A stretch of 14,949 nt of DNA from an uncultured Candidatus Saccharibacteria bacterium (GCA_934700415.1 CAKUXN010000010.1:1-14949), one strand, 5' to 3'. Shown: positions 1 to 7,391, counted from the stretch's first letter. The notes: generated by a model not told the origin, from the letters alone. Numbers and translations: made by a program.

Positions 1-1
1 C

Positions 2-733
2 AATCCAGAAGACATACTTAACAGAATAAAAATTAAGCTGCCAGATTTAGAAACGCAGCAAAAAATCGTCCAAGTTCTCGAGGCATGGGATAGTTGCATT
101 GATAAAGTAGGAAAATTAGTAAAATATGAAAAAGACAAACTGAGATGGTTAACTTACAAATTAGTCTGCAACAAAGAAAATACAAGGACAGAAAAACTAT
201 GTAGTTTAGCGAGAATAACAACTGGTAAAAAAGACGTAAATCAAGGATACAACAATGGCAAATATCCATTTTTTACTTGCGCAAAAGAACATACTTGGAG
301 TAATGATTATTCCTTCGACGGAGAGGCAATCTGTATTGCCGGAAATGGTGAAATTGGAAAATCTTTTTATTATAACGGCAAATTTGAGGCATATCAACGA
401 ACATATGTTTTAACCAATTTTATAATATCAGGGCAGTATTTAAACTATGTAATCAAAAGTTTGTTCAAGGAAATGGTAGAGCATCAAAAACAAATGAGTG
501 CTATGCCGTATATCAAACTTGAGACATTAAAAAATTTTGTAGTGCCAGTTCCAGATAACCAAGAAATAGATAAAATCATTGAAGTATTAAATGATGAAGA
601 CGATATAGTCAGTATTTATGAAAATGTTCTATACACAATGGATCTTCAAAAACAGTTTCTCCTCAACCACCTCATCTCTGGCGATTTAGATGTTAGTAAT
701 ATTAAACTCGAAAAAGGAAAGGAGCAAAAATGA
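2..733 (+). CDS. hsdS: Type I restriction-modification specificity subunit HsdS, C-terminal part (cut by left edge)
   Basis: HsdS is the DNA-recognition subunit of type I restriction-modification complexes: it binds the two halves of the target and holds HsdM and HsdR. The frame is open from base 2, giving 243 visible residues without the N-terminus. Residues 1-50 are the helical spacer after the first target recognition domain (PDLETQQKIVQVLEAW, then a KLVKYEKDKLRWL helix). Residues about 57-195 are the second recognition domain, with the typical GKYPFFTC, GEAICIAGNGEIGKSF and MPYIKLETLKNF segments. The end is the second conserved helix (LQKQFLLNHLISGDLDV). The stop overlaps the hsdR start as ATGA, which indicates translational coupling. 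hsdM would be expected off the left edge. Target specificity cannot be read from the sequence. Confidence 0.92.
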   Translation, partial: NPEDILNRIKIKLPDLETQQKIVQVLEAWDSCIDKVGKLVKYEKDKLRWLTYKLVCNKENTRTEKLCSLARITTGKKDVNQGYNNGKYPFFTCAKEHTWSNDYSFDGEAICIAGNGEIGKSFYYNGKFEAYQRTYVLTNFIISGQYLNYVIKSLFKEMVEHQKQMSAMPYIKLETLKNFVVPVPDNQEIDKIIEVLNDEDDIVSIYENVLYTMDLQKQFLLNHLISGDLDVSNIKLEKGKEQK

Positions 734-3700
734 TAGATGTAGATTTTGACGAAGTAAACGAATCGCAATTCCCCGCCGTAGAATTGTTAGTTAAACTCGG
801 CTGGACATACCTTAGTCGCGAAGAAGCCGACAATGCCCGCGATGATGACCATAGGAAAGTAATTCTTACCAATATCGCTAAAAGCGCGCTCATGCGCATC
901 AACGATTATGACGGCAAAAAGTTCGACGAACCCGATATTGCCGCCAAAGTCGACGAGCTAGAAAATACCGAATTCAATGGACTTATCGACACCTGCCGAG
1001 AAATCAGCGGTCGTATCATGCCAAAGCTCGGCGGTGGGACTATCAAAGTTTTCGAAAACGGCACCTATCAAGACCGTTCTATCCGCTATATTGACTTTGA
1101 TAATCCAGAAAACAACGATTATCATGTAACAGTAGAATACAAAGTCAACGGCAACGAAGAAAATCTTCGCGCCGATATCATACTTTTTATTAACGGAATC
1201 CCAATAGCCGAAATCGAAAACAAAAAATCTAGCGAAGGCTACATAAAAGCCATTAACCAATTACATCGGTACCAACGCAAAGAATATTCACCAAAGCTAT
1301 ACACTTTTCTACAGCTTCTTATCGCTATGGACGGGCTAAATGCGGTTTATGGCACTACTGATACTCCAGATGAATTCTTTGTCGGATGGCGAGAAAAAGA
1401 CCTAGGTCTAGCAAAGTCTAAAGATAAAATCGAAGAAATCCTTTCAACTAAACTTAATCAAGATATTCTCACACAAATTAAATCTGACCTCAACGGCTAT
1501 GTAAGACCAATCGAACCGCGAAGCTTCCTTCCTCAAGATGAACTTATTTATGGCATGCTACGAAAAGACCGCATCTTGGACATTATTCGCAATTTCGTAT
1601 TTTATGATGGGTTACATAAAAAAGTCGCACGATACCAACAATACTTCGCAGTTAAGAAAACTCTGAAGCAAATCTCTACCATGGATCCCAAAAATCCAAA
1701 TCGCAGAAAAGGCGGTATTATTTGGCATACGCAAGGCTCCGGAAAGTCGCTTACTATGGTCATGCTTGTCCGTGCTCTCATTGAAGACGAGAATATAAAA
1801 AATCCCCGCGTCATTATCGTAACCGATCGTATCAATCTAGACCGACAAATCAAAGGTACTTTTGAAAACGGTGGGCTCAAAAAAGATATAGTCCGCACCG
1901 TTAGTGGTGAAGATTTACTTCGCAGGATTAAGAATAAGGACGATAGCGTACTAACTACAATTATCGATAAATTTAATTCCGCCAGTAACCGCAGTAAAAG
2001 TTTTGTCGACGAAGATCCGAACATTTTCGTCCTAGTAGATGAAGCCCATCGTTCGCAAAGTGGCGAAGCAAATCTCAAAATGCTTCAAATGATTCCAAAC
2101 GCCTGTTACATCGCATTCACTGGCACGCCACTACTCAAAAAACAAAAAACTGAGAATAAATTCGGCGAATTCATTGATAAATACACTATCGATGATGCTC
2201 TCGCTGACAAAGTTATCGTCCCGCTAATTTATGAAGGAAGATTCATTCCTCTAGAACAAGACGAAAACGCCATCAATCGCAAAACCGAAAGGCTTCTCTC
2301 CACACTGAACGAAGAGCAACGTGAATCGGTTGCCAAAAGCGTAGAAAAAGATATCAAGCGTAGCGCCAAAGCTGGTATCGAAGAAATATGTTACGACATC
2401 GCAGAGCATTACCAAAAAATCTTTCAGAACACTGGTTTAAAAGCTCAGATTGTTACGCCGAATAAAAAATCCGCACTCCTCATGCAAAAATGGTTTAAGG
2501 CAGACAATACTATAAAAACAGCCCTTGTCATAAGTGACGAAAACGGCGAAATCTCAGCCGATGATGAAGATAAATTTGAGGTCAAAGACTATCTCGATGA
2601 AATTAAATATAAATTTTCTAGTCTCAAAAACTATGAGGACATGGTAGTTGACGATTTCACAGATAATAACAAAGGTATAGAGATACTCATCGTAGTAGAT
2701 AAACTTCTAACCGGTTTTGATGCCCCTAGAAACACCGTTCTCTATTTAGCGAAACCCTTAAAAGACCATAATTTACTCCAGGCTATAGCAAGAGTAAATC
2801 GAGTATTTAGCAACAAAAACCAAAAGATTGAAAAAACCGCTGGTTTCATAATAGACTATTCATCTAATGCTGCAGCAATTAAAGAAGCGATGGCGTTATT
2901 CGGCAATTTTGACCCAGATGATGTCCATGGCACATTAATCGATGCAAACGAAAAGAAAGCTGAAGTTGAAGAAGAATATCAAAAACTACTAGACATGTTT
3001 AGAGGTAAGATATTGAATTCGCAACAGGATTATATTGAAATATTACGAGATGACGCAACTCGTCGCGAATTCATCGACCAGCTCAATTCACTCTTAAACA
3101 CTTTCGCAGAGTATTCGTGTTTGAGAGATATCGACAGCAGATTCGTAGATAACATAGCTTCAGATCTCAAAAAATTTGTCGAAATTAAGAGAACTGCCAA
3201 ACTAGAGTTTGGTGACGAAATAGATCTTCGCCAATACGAACGCGAGCTTAAAAGAATCACAAACGACCATATCACCGCAGAACAGGCCGAAATACTAATT
3301 CAGCCAATCGATATAAATAATTCAGAAGAATTTAAGAAAGCCATCGAAAAATTAGGCAGCGACAAATCTAGAGCCGAAGCAATTGCTGCGCAAACAGAGC
3401 GCCGAATCACCGAAATTTTCAAAGCGCATGGTGATGTGGTATTATGGCAAAAATTTTCAGATCGCATCCAAGCAATTATTGATGCATTGCGTGAAGAAAA
3501 ACTAGCCGACATCGAGGCTTTGAAACAACTTTCGCTTATTACGAGTGAAATAAATTCTCGTAAAGACGACGAGCTCCCAAAAGCCATTCAAAAGCAAAAC
3601 GGCGCCGATATTTTATACCGCAACTTAAAAGACATCGTTCCTCCTTCAGAGCAATACGACAAACATATCTTATCATTAGCAAAAATTATTCAAAACAATG

Positions 3701-3864
3701 CTATTATTGACTGGTGGAAAAATTACGACCAAAAACGCATTATCGAAAACTACCTAGATGATTATATCTACGACAACATGCAAGTTCCAGAATCTACCAA
3801 TAAAAAAATCCGCGAAAAAGTTCTAGAGCTTGCCGAAAATAACTACACTCTTTTCGGAGAATAA
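730..3864 (+). CDS. hsdR: Type I restriction enzyme HsdR, endonuclease/translocase subunit
   Basis: HsdR translocates DNA in an ATP-dependent way and cuts it when bound to the HsdM/HsdS complex on unmethylated DNA. The 1044 residues match the usual family length. The N-terminal nuclease domain shows D149 followed by E163-x-K165 (RADIILFINGIPIAEIENK), the PD-(D/E)xK core. The SF2 motor follows: Walker A QGSGKS at about 335-340, DEAH at 437-440, TGTP at 464-467, LTGFDAP at about 660-666, and motif VI QAIARVNR at 684-691. The C-terminal third is helical, as expected for the region contacting the complex. The start ATG overlaps the hsdS stop and has AAAGGAG at 718-724 with a 5-nt spacer. No disruption is seen, so the enzyme is probably functional if hsdM is present. 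Confidence 0.97.
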   Translation: MIDVDFDEVNESQFPAVELLVKLGWTYLSREEADNARDDDHRKVILTNIAKSALMRINDYDGKKFDEPDIAAKVDELENTEFNGLIDTCREISGRIMPKLGGGTIKVFENGTYQDRSIRYIDFDNPENNDYHVTVEYKVNGNEENLRADIILFINGIPIAEIENKKSSEGYIKAINQLHRYQRKEYSPKLYTFLQLLIAMDGLNAVYGTTDTPDEFFVGWREKDLGLAKSKDKIEEILSTKLNQDILTQIKSDLNGYVRPIEPRSFLPQDELIYGMLRKDRILDIIRNFVFYDGLHKKVARYQQYFAVKKTLKQISTMDPKNPNRRKGGIIWHTQGSGKSLTMVMLVRALIEDENIKNPRVIIVTDRINLDRQIKGTFENGGLKKDIVRTVSGEDLLRRIKNKDDSVLTTIIDKFNSASNRSKSFVDEDPNIFVLVDEAHRSQSGEANLKMLQMIPNACYIAFTGTPLLKKQKTENKFGEFIDKYTIDDALADKVIVPLIYEGRFIPLEQDENAINRKTERLLSTLNEEQRESVAKSVEKDIKRSAKAGIEEICYDIAEHYQKIFQNTGLKAQIVTPNKKSALLMQKWFKADNTIKTALVISDENGEISADDEDKFEVKDYLDEIKYKFSSLKNYEDMVVDDFTDNNKGIEILIVVDKLLTGFDAPRNTVLYLAKPLKDHNLLQAIARVNRVFSNKNQKIEKTAGFIIDYSSNAAAIKEAMALFGNFDPDDVHGTLIDANEKKAEVEEEYQKLLDMFRGKILNSQQDYIEILRDDATRREFIDQLNSLLNTFAEYSCLRDIDSRFVDNIASDLKKFVEIKRTAKLEFGDEIDLRQYERELKRITNDHITAEQAEILIQPIDINNSEEFKKAIEKLGSDKSRAEAIAAQTERRITEIFKAHGDVVLWQKFSDRIQAIIDALREEKLADIEALKQLSLITSEINSRKDDELPKAIQKQNGADILYRNLKDIVPPSEQYDKHILSLAKIIQNNAIIDWWKNYDQKRIIENYLDDYIYDNMQVPESTNKKIREKVLELAENNYTLFGE

Positions 3865-3866
3865 TC

Positions 3867-4571
3867 ATGGAACAAAGAAAGTTCCGATATGGTAAGCGTA
3901 CCTATAACTATGTTTTGGAGCGTTCCAAAAGAAAAACATTTAGCCTAATCGTATTTCCAAATATGAAGATGTCTTTACGGGTGCCGTTAGATGCGCCGGA
4001 TTCGGATATTGATAACTTTTTGATTAAAAAATGGCCCTGGCTAGAAAAGCAGTTAAGTGAATTAAACCGCTATAAGAAAAATCCAGTCACCAAAACCTAT
4101 GTCTCGGGCGAAAGCTTTTATTATTTAGGCAGACAATACATGTTGAAGGTCGAGAAGAGTTCAATAGAAGGAGTTAGTATTTCACCCGGAATTATTACCG
4201 TAAAAACACGTATGAGCTTAAGAAATTCCGAACACAACAAAGCGATTTACGAAAAATGGTATTTAGAAAAATGCGAATCAGTTTTCAAAAAAGAACTAAT
4301 TTCTGCAGTTAAAGATTACGACATTGCGATAATACCAAAACTCAAAATCCGCGAAATGAAAACCCGCTGGGGTAGTTATCAGAAAAACAACACAATCAAC
4401 CTGAACCCAAAACTTTTGCAAGCTTCAAGAGCAGCCATTCGCTACGTAATAACACACGAGCTATGCCACATAGAATATAAAAATCATGGCAAAGATTTCT
4501 TCACTCTTTTAGAATCTCGCATTCCAGATTGGAAAAAAATCAAAGATGAGCTAGAGCTAAAATTCGGATAA
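3867..4571 (+). CDS. YgjP/DUF45-family zinc metallopeptidase linked to type I R-M
   Basis: A 234-residue protein of the YgjP-like (DUF45) metallopeptidase family, related to SprT/WLM proteases. The zinc site is visible: H197-E198-L-C-H201, with a third ligand H207 in the NHGKDF segment, preceded by the family motif KTRWGSY at about residue 166 and followed by PDWKKIKDEL at the end. The N-terminal part (FRYGKRTYNYVLERSKRKTFSL) is the usual beta-rich lead of this family. It starts 2 nt after the hsdR stop with GGAG at 3856-3859 and a 7-nt spacer, so it belongs to the same operon. Genes of this family are often found next to hsdR. Its role in restriction is not established; an accessory processing or turnover role for the R-M complex is only inference. 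The substrate is unknown. Confidence 0.88.
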   Translation: MEQRKFRYGKRTYNYVLERSKRKTFSLIVFPNMKMSLRVPLDAPDSDIDNFLIKKWPWLEKQLSELNRYKKNPVTKTYVSGESFYYLGRQYMLKVEKSSIEGVSISPGIITVKTRMSLRNSEHNKAIYEKWYLEKCESVFKKELISAVKDYDIAIIPKLKIREMKTRWGSYQKNNTINLNPKLLQASRAAIRYVITHELCHIEYKNHGKDFFTLLESRIPDWKKIKDELELKFG

Positions 4572-4593
4572 AAACCTAAAACTATATTATAAA

Positions 4594-5547
4594 TCATTCT
4601 CCAATTGCTGGAATATATGCCATTTCAAGTGAGATCATTTTTCGATATTTTTCACTTAATTGCTTATAATACTTTATACCACTTCGGTCCCATTTATGCC
4701 ATTAATTATTGGTGTAGCATCTAAATATCTTTGAGCGTTTTTTGTATAATTCGACAAAACCACGAATAACCCATAATCACTCTCACGCATTGTCCCTTTT
4801 AACGATTGAACAATAGACTCTTGTATGTCGCTTGACCTGTACTAGTATACAGGGTGGCAATTCATCTTTATCCACACCGTGGTCACCACTATGTACAAAA
4901 ATCTTAGTACGGTAACCCATCACCCTAAGCAAATCTACAATAAATCCTTCTAAATCATATTCTTTTAGCTGACGCGTCAATTCCTTCAATATATAATCTC
5001 TCGTACTTTCCTTTATTTCGTCCGCCGTCACTCCAACACTATCATCTTCTCATAATACTCTTTTTTCAAAATTCTCGCCTAAAGATTCCAAAAACTCCGA
5101 AGCATAATTTTTAACCATAAAGAGAGAAGCAAATGAACCTATTTCATATAAAGCCCCTTGCAAAAAAGCTGTACGTGGTAAATGTTTTAGCCATCTTACC
5201 TTACGCTGCTATGAAAAATTCTGATTCGTTCGCATCATACTTATAGTCATTTCCGACGATACCAATATTTATTATCCAATCGCTCTTTGATGGGAATATA
5301 GCATAATCGCCTTCTCTCATTTCATTGGCAAATCTAAACAAAATACCAACACCAACATTAACACTTCCCCTTTTTGCGTCCGAGTATATATCCATATATT
5401 TTTTTGCGAAAAGCTTCTCGCTCTACTGGCAAATTCGAAAGATCACCCATCTCTTTCCAACCGATAGCGATAGTGTTTTTATCCATAAAAAGAGGCTCAT
5501 TCGATTCCGGTGTATGAATCCCCCATATTCTTTTCTTCAATGTCCAT
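4594..5547 (-). pseudogene. Decayed Mrr-type restriction endonuclease
   Basis: Joining segments from three frames rebuilds a protein of about 315 residues. It begins KKRIWGIHTPE (frame open 5540-5358), continues as SDAKRGSVNVGVGILFRF with GDYAIFPSKSDWIINIG (5395-5201), then VRWLKHLPRTAFLQGALYEI and the Mrr catalytic part with GFIVDLLRVMGYRTK, GDHGVD and ILVQVK (5200-4831), then SDIQESIVQSLKGTM and YGLFVVLSNYTKNAQRYL (4832-4677), ending KYYKQLSEKYRKMISLE with a TGA at 4594-4596. Lesions are frameshifts near 5386-5405, 5200, 4831 and 4675, and an in-frame TGA at 5050-5052. The catalytic loop between GVD and QVK is also shorter than usual. AGAGGAG at 5557-5563 fits an ATG at 5545-5547, which is out of frame with KKRIWG, so the start may be damaged too. 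The intact family cuts modified or foreign DNA. The gene converges on the hsd operon. Confidence 0.9.
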
Positions 5548-5570
5548 TTACACTCACTCCTCTAACAATT

Positions 5571-5579
5571 ATTATAACA
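5571..5579 (-). promoter_or_regulatory. Extended -10 promoter of the decayed Mrr gene
   Basis: Read on the - strand this is TGTTATAAT, an extended -10 (TGn plus TATAAT at 5571-5576). Transcription would start near 5565, leaving a leader of under 20 nt that contains AGAGGAG before the ATG at 5547. No clear -35 box is seen. Confidence 0.55.
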
Positions 5580-5590
5580 TATTCAGACTC

Positions 5591-5900
5591 TTACGGTTGC
5601 CTTCTAGCTAAAAATGTCGTTCGGCCTTCGTCAATCTTCGCAACGATTTTGTCAAAACAAACTTCTTGTATCATTTTATTCCATTTTCTTCGATCAAATT
5701 TAGACTCTATATTATTTTTATTTGCAATATCCATTTCGACAGTTCATTCAATTCGTCTTCTGGCACCGCCCCAGACACTTCCGCCAGTCAATATAACCCC
5801 CGCTAATCTGATGATATCCAGCATTAATTAGTCTCTCTGTAAGCGAACAAGATATATCCTTTTTCTTTTTAAAAAACTCTTTGGCCGTATAAATTTTCAT
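5591..5900 (-). pseudogene. Broken small gene of unknown function
   Basis: An ATG at 5898-5900 opens a 50-codon frame (MKIYTAKEFFKKKKDISCSL, then TERLINAGYHQISGGYIDW) that stops at 5748. A second frame carries a TGA at 5744-5746, followed by a further 47 open codons, MDIANKNNIESKFDRRKWNK, to a TAA at 5591. The two pieces overlap in place and have similar composition, so I read them as one roughly 100-codon gene broken by a frameshift and a stop. It lies 43 nt upstream of the Mrr pseudogene on the same strand and has its own TGCTATAAT promoter. I do not recognise the family. Two unrelated short ORFs remain possible. Confidence 0.45.
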
Positions 5901-5906
5901 AATTTT

Positions 5907-5915
5907 ATTATAGCA
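5907..5915 (-). promoter_or_regulatory. Extended -10 promoter, leaderless spacing
   Basis: The - strand reads TGCTATAAT, with TATAAT at 5907-5912 and only 6 nt before the ATG at 5900. Transcription should therefore start at or next to the start codon. There is no Shine-Dalgarno sequence. Confidence 0.55.
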
Positions 5916-5947
5916 TCCCGCATTCCATAATTATAAACCAACAAAAA

Positions 5948-5961
5948 GCTCCCTTCAGAGC
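5948..5961 (-). terminator. Weak possible terminator hairpin
   Basis: On the - strand GCTC, a 6-nt loop and GAGC are followed by TTTTT. The stem has only 4 bp, so this is a weak candidate for stopping transcription that passes the tRNA and its 3' duplicate. Confidence 0.25.
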
Positions 5962-5970
5962 AAATCCATA

Positions 5971-5990
5971 GTGAGCCGGGAGGGACTCGA
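5971..5990. repeat. 20-bp direct repeat of the tRNA-Lys 3' end
   Basis: These 20 bases are identical to 6040-6059, the part of the tRNA-Lys gene from the first C of CCA through the acceptor 3' strand into the T arm. The copies are offset by 69 bp. Duplicated tRNA 3' ends are typical attachment-site products of tyrosine-recombinase elements, but no integrase is in the window. Confidence 0.75.
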
Positions 5991-6007
5991 TTCGAAGAAC
6001 GAGTCCC
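5982..6007. repeat. Perfect 8-bp inverted repeat overlapping the tRNA duplicate
   Basis: GGGACTCG at 5982-5989 and CGAGTCCC at 6000-6007 flank a 10-nt loop containing TTCGAA. The left arm is T-arm sequence of the duplicated tRNA end; the right arm is not in the intact tRNA. It could be a rearranged tRNA remnant or an RNA hairpin. There is no T-run next to it on either strand. Confidence 0.6.
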
Positions 6008-6014
6008 GACCAAC

Positions 6015-6035
6015 AAAAAAATCCTCTCTCGAGGA
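6015..6035 (-). terminator. Rho-independent terminator of tRNA-Lys
   Basis: On the - strand TCCTC-GAGA-GAGGA is followed directly by TTTTTTT. It begins 2 nt after the encoded CCA end of the tRNA. Confidence 0.75.
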
Positions 6036-6037
6036 AG

Positions 6038-6114
6038 TGGTGAGCCGGGAGGGACTCGAACCCTCGACACCAAGCTTAAGAGGCTCGTGCTCTAACCAGC
6101 TGAGCTACCGGCCC
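6038..6114 (-). tRNA. tRNA-Lys (anticodon CTT)
   Basis: The - strand folds into a full cloverleaf. The acceptor is GGGCCGG with CCGGCTC (one G-T pair), the D stem GCTC/GAGC, the anticodon stem CGAGC/GCTTG with loop CTCTTAA, giving anticodon CTT that reads AAG (Lys), and the T arm GAGGG-TTCGAGT-CCCTC. The discriminator is A, and CCA is encoded at 6038-6040. An extended -10 promoter lies upstream and a terminator downstream. The 3' end is duplicated at 5971-5990. Confidence 0.96.
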
Positions 6115-6130
6115 ATACTCACCTCATATA

Positions 6131-6158
6131 ATTATATCACAAACTCACTTTTTTACAA
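6131..6158 (-). promoter_or_regulatory. Promoter of tRNA-Lys
   Basis: On the - strand TTGTAA (6153-6158), a 16-nt spacer and TATAAT (6131-6136), preceded by TGA as an extended -10. The predicted transcription start is about 10 nt before the mature tRNA 5' end. Confidence 0.65.
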
Positions 6159-6196
6159 TATCCCAACTATTTCAACATCAAAAGGTGTTTTCTACA

Positions 6197-6280
6197 TTAC
6201 CCACTTAGCATCACGCACTGCAAACCGCACGCATCCCGCCGACGCCCCCCCACCAAACTCCAAGCAATCCTCTTTTTCAT
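6197..6280 (-). CDS. Candidate 27-codon leaderless small ORF
   Basis: An ATG at 6278-6280 opens a 27-codon frame (MKKRIAWSLVGGRRRDACGL, then QCVMLSG) ending in TAA at 6197. It is basic at the N-terminus and has two cysteines. A TATAAT lies 7 nt upstream (6288-6293), the same spacing as at the dnaJ and 6841-7299 genes. The DNA is much richer in G+C than its surroundings, including a run of seven G on this strand. It may be a real peptide, a non-coding RNA, or a remnant of transferred DNA. I do not recognise it. It fills most of the gap between the tRNA and the NERD-like gene; nothing else is seen there. Confidence 0.3.
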   Translation of the reverse strand: MKKRIAWSLVGGRRRDACGLQCVMLSG

Positions 6281-6287
6281 ACTGTCA

Positions 6288-6293
6288 TTATAT
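6288..6293 (-). promoter_or_regulatory. Possible -10 box for the small ORF
   Basis: TATAAT on the - strand with 7 nt to the ATG at 6280. There is no TGn extension and no clear -35, so this could be chance in A+T-rich DNA. Confidence 0.35.
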
Positions 6294-6328
6294 AACAAAA
6301 ATCCAAAACTTTTCCGTGTCTTAAATGT

Positions 6329-6817
6329 CTAACCCTTGATATCTTTTATATGTTTTTGGACTATTGCATCTTCCGGTCTTTCTAAAGGTTTCAATTTCTC
6401 AAAAATAATTCTCCAATATTTTTTCATCAATTCTGAATCCTTCATCTTTCCATAAATATCTTTAAAATGGCAATTATACCCAAGCAAATATTCATCTTCA
6501 TTTAAATTTCTTACCTTCCAATTTCCTCTATTTATAACGCCAACCATAGGAACAATAGGAACAACTCCAGCCTCGTCTAGATATTTTCTTAAATTCTCAA
6601 CGTGTACACGATTTTGCATTATAGGGCTATAAAAATACGATTTCTTCCGCCCAACATACTGAATCCATTTTTTTCTTTTAGCATCACCATAAATATTTCC
6701 TCCATAGTTTTTGCATTCAAAAACAAAACCACATATGATTTCTTTCACTCTGTCCTTTATATTACTTCGTTTCATCGTGTTCAATATATAATCACCGTAT
6801 TCCAAACCTCTTCTCAT
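6329..6817 (-). CDS. NERD-like nuclease-related protein, apparently missing part of the domain
   Basis: A 162-residue protein. Residues about 30-75 match the NERD (nuclease-related) domain: GFVFECKNYGGNIYGD holds the E-x-K pair of the PD-(D/E)xK-like core, and WIQYVGRKKSYFYSPIMQNR is the following conserved segment. Intact NERD domains have an IDH motif and a beta strand before the ExK strand. Here the N-terminal helix (GLEYGDYILNTMKRSNIKDR) runs almost directly into GFVFECK, leaving no room for it. This looks like an in-frame internal deletion that removes the catalytic Asp. The rest (residues 76-162) is typical of the domain's tail plus an unknown C-terminus. The start is 23 nt after the stop of the upstream Ala-rich gene, suggesting one transcript; no strong ribosome binding site is seen. 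Nuclease activity is doubtful. Confidence 0.7.
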   Translation of the reverse strand: MRRGLEYGDYILNTMKRSNIKDRVKEIICGFVFECKNYGGNIYGDAKRKKWIQYVGRKKSYFYSPIMQNRVHVENLRKYLDEAGVVPIVPMVGVINRGNWKVRNLNEDEYLLGYNCHFKDIYGKMKDSELMKKYWRIIFEKLKPLERPEDAIVQKHIKDIKG

Positions 6818-6840
6818 TAAAATCTTTTTGTACTTTCGTA

Positions 6841-7299
6841 CTAATCTTTTCCATCTTTTTCTTTCTTACGTTTTCCAAACAACTTTCCTAATTGCATCGC
6901 ATAGCCTACTTTTTCAGAAACATTAATCACATCGCCTAGCCCAGGAACTTTTCTCACTTCATCATAGGCTTTTTGGTGCACTGCAGCTTGTGTCGTCGGT
7001 ATTGTTCCGCGCAAAGCTTGTCTTGCCACACTTTCGGCCGCCCCTTTCAAAGCACCTTTCGCTGCCGCCTTCGCCGTTGTTTCCGACGCATTTTCCATAA
7101 GGAGATCCATATATTGCTGATTTAATGGGCTTTTGCTAAATTTTGATTCAAATTCACCTACATCCTTACATTTTTCACCAAGCTTCTCTATTTCAACAAA
7201 TAAAGAATTAATTTTTTCTTGCGTCTTTGCGCTTATTTCAAAACTCGCAGAAAACGCATTCTTTCGCGCATCGATACTCTGTCTTATATAATTATCCAT
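6841..7299 (-). CDS. Ala-rich helical protein of unknown function
   Basis: A 152-residue protein I do not recognise. The N-terminal half is a charged helix (residues about 20-60, KTQEKINSLFVEIEKLGEKC). The middle (about 74-105) is Ala/Gly-rich (TAKAAAKGALKGAAESVAR), resembling a glycine-zipper or membrane-active helix. The C-terminus is strongly basic (KLFGKRKKEKDGKD). There is no signal peptide. It is the first gene of a two-gene unit with the NERD-like gene 23 nt downstream. The promoter TGATATAAT sits 7 nt before the ATG, so the mRNA should be leaderless. The Ala/Gly-rich segment would fit a helix that packs against or inserts into membranes, but that is inference. Confidence 0.7.
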   Translation of the reverse strand: MDNYIRQSIDARKNAFSASFEISAKTQEKINSLFVEIEKLGEKCKDVGEFESKFSKSPLNQQYMDLLMENASETTAKAAAKGALKGAAESVARQALRGTIPTTQAAVHQKAYDEVRKVPGLGDVINVSEKVGYAMQLGKLFGKRKKEKDGKD

Positions 7300-7306
7300 A
7301 TACTAT

Positions 7307-7315
7307 ATTATATCA
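7307..7315 (-). promoter_or_regulatory. Extended -10 promoter, leaderless spacing
   Basis: The - strand reads TGATATAAT, with TATAAT at 7307-7312 and 7 nt to the ATG at 7299. There is no Shine-Dalgarno sequence, so the transcript should begin at or next to the start codon. Confidence 0.65.
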
Positions 7316-7391
7316 CATTGATTACATCAGAAATCTCCACTTCTTATATACTCACAAATTTTTATAAAATTACCTAATAATTGCAAAGTAG

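Noticed and set aside
958..3587. Four - strand open frames within hsdR (81-158 codons)
   Set aside because: They are antisense to well-conserved HsdR motifs and have no promoter or ribosome binding site.
5050..5052. In-frame TGA read as a sense codon (Gly or Trp recoding, as in some CPR lineages)
   Set aside because: hsdS ends in TGA with the normal hsdR overlap, and the same gene also carries frameshifts, so decay explains it better.
5325..5831. A 168-codon + strand open frame
   Set aside because: It lies antisense to the Mrr pseudogene and the broken small gene, whose reconstructed proteins explain the sequence; it has no ribosome binding site.
5971..6324. A + strand open frame reading SREGLEPSTPSLRGSCSNQLS
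   Set aside because: This is the antisense translation of the tRNA-Lys gene and its duplicated 3' end, a well-known false protein.
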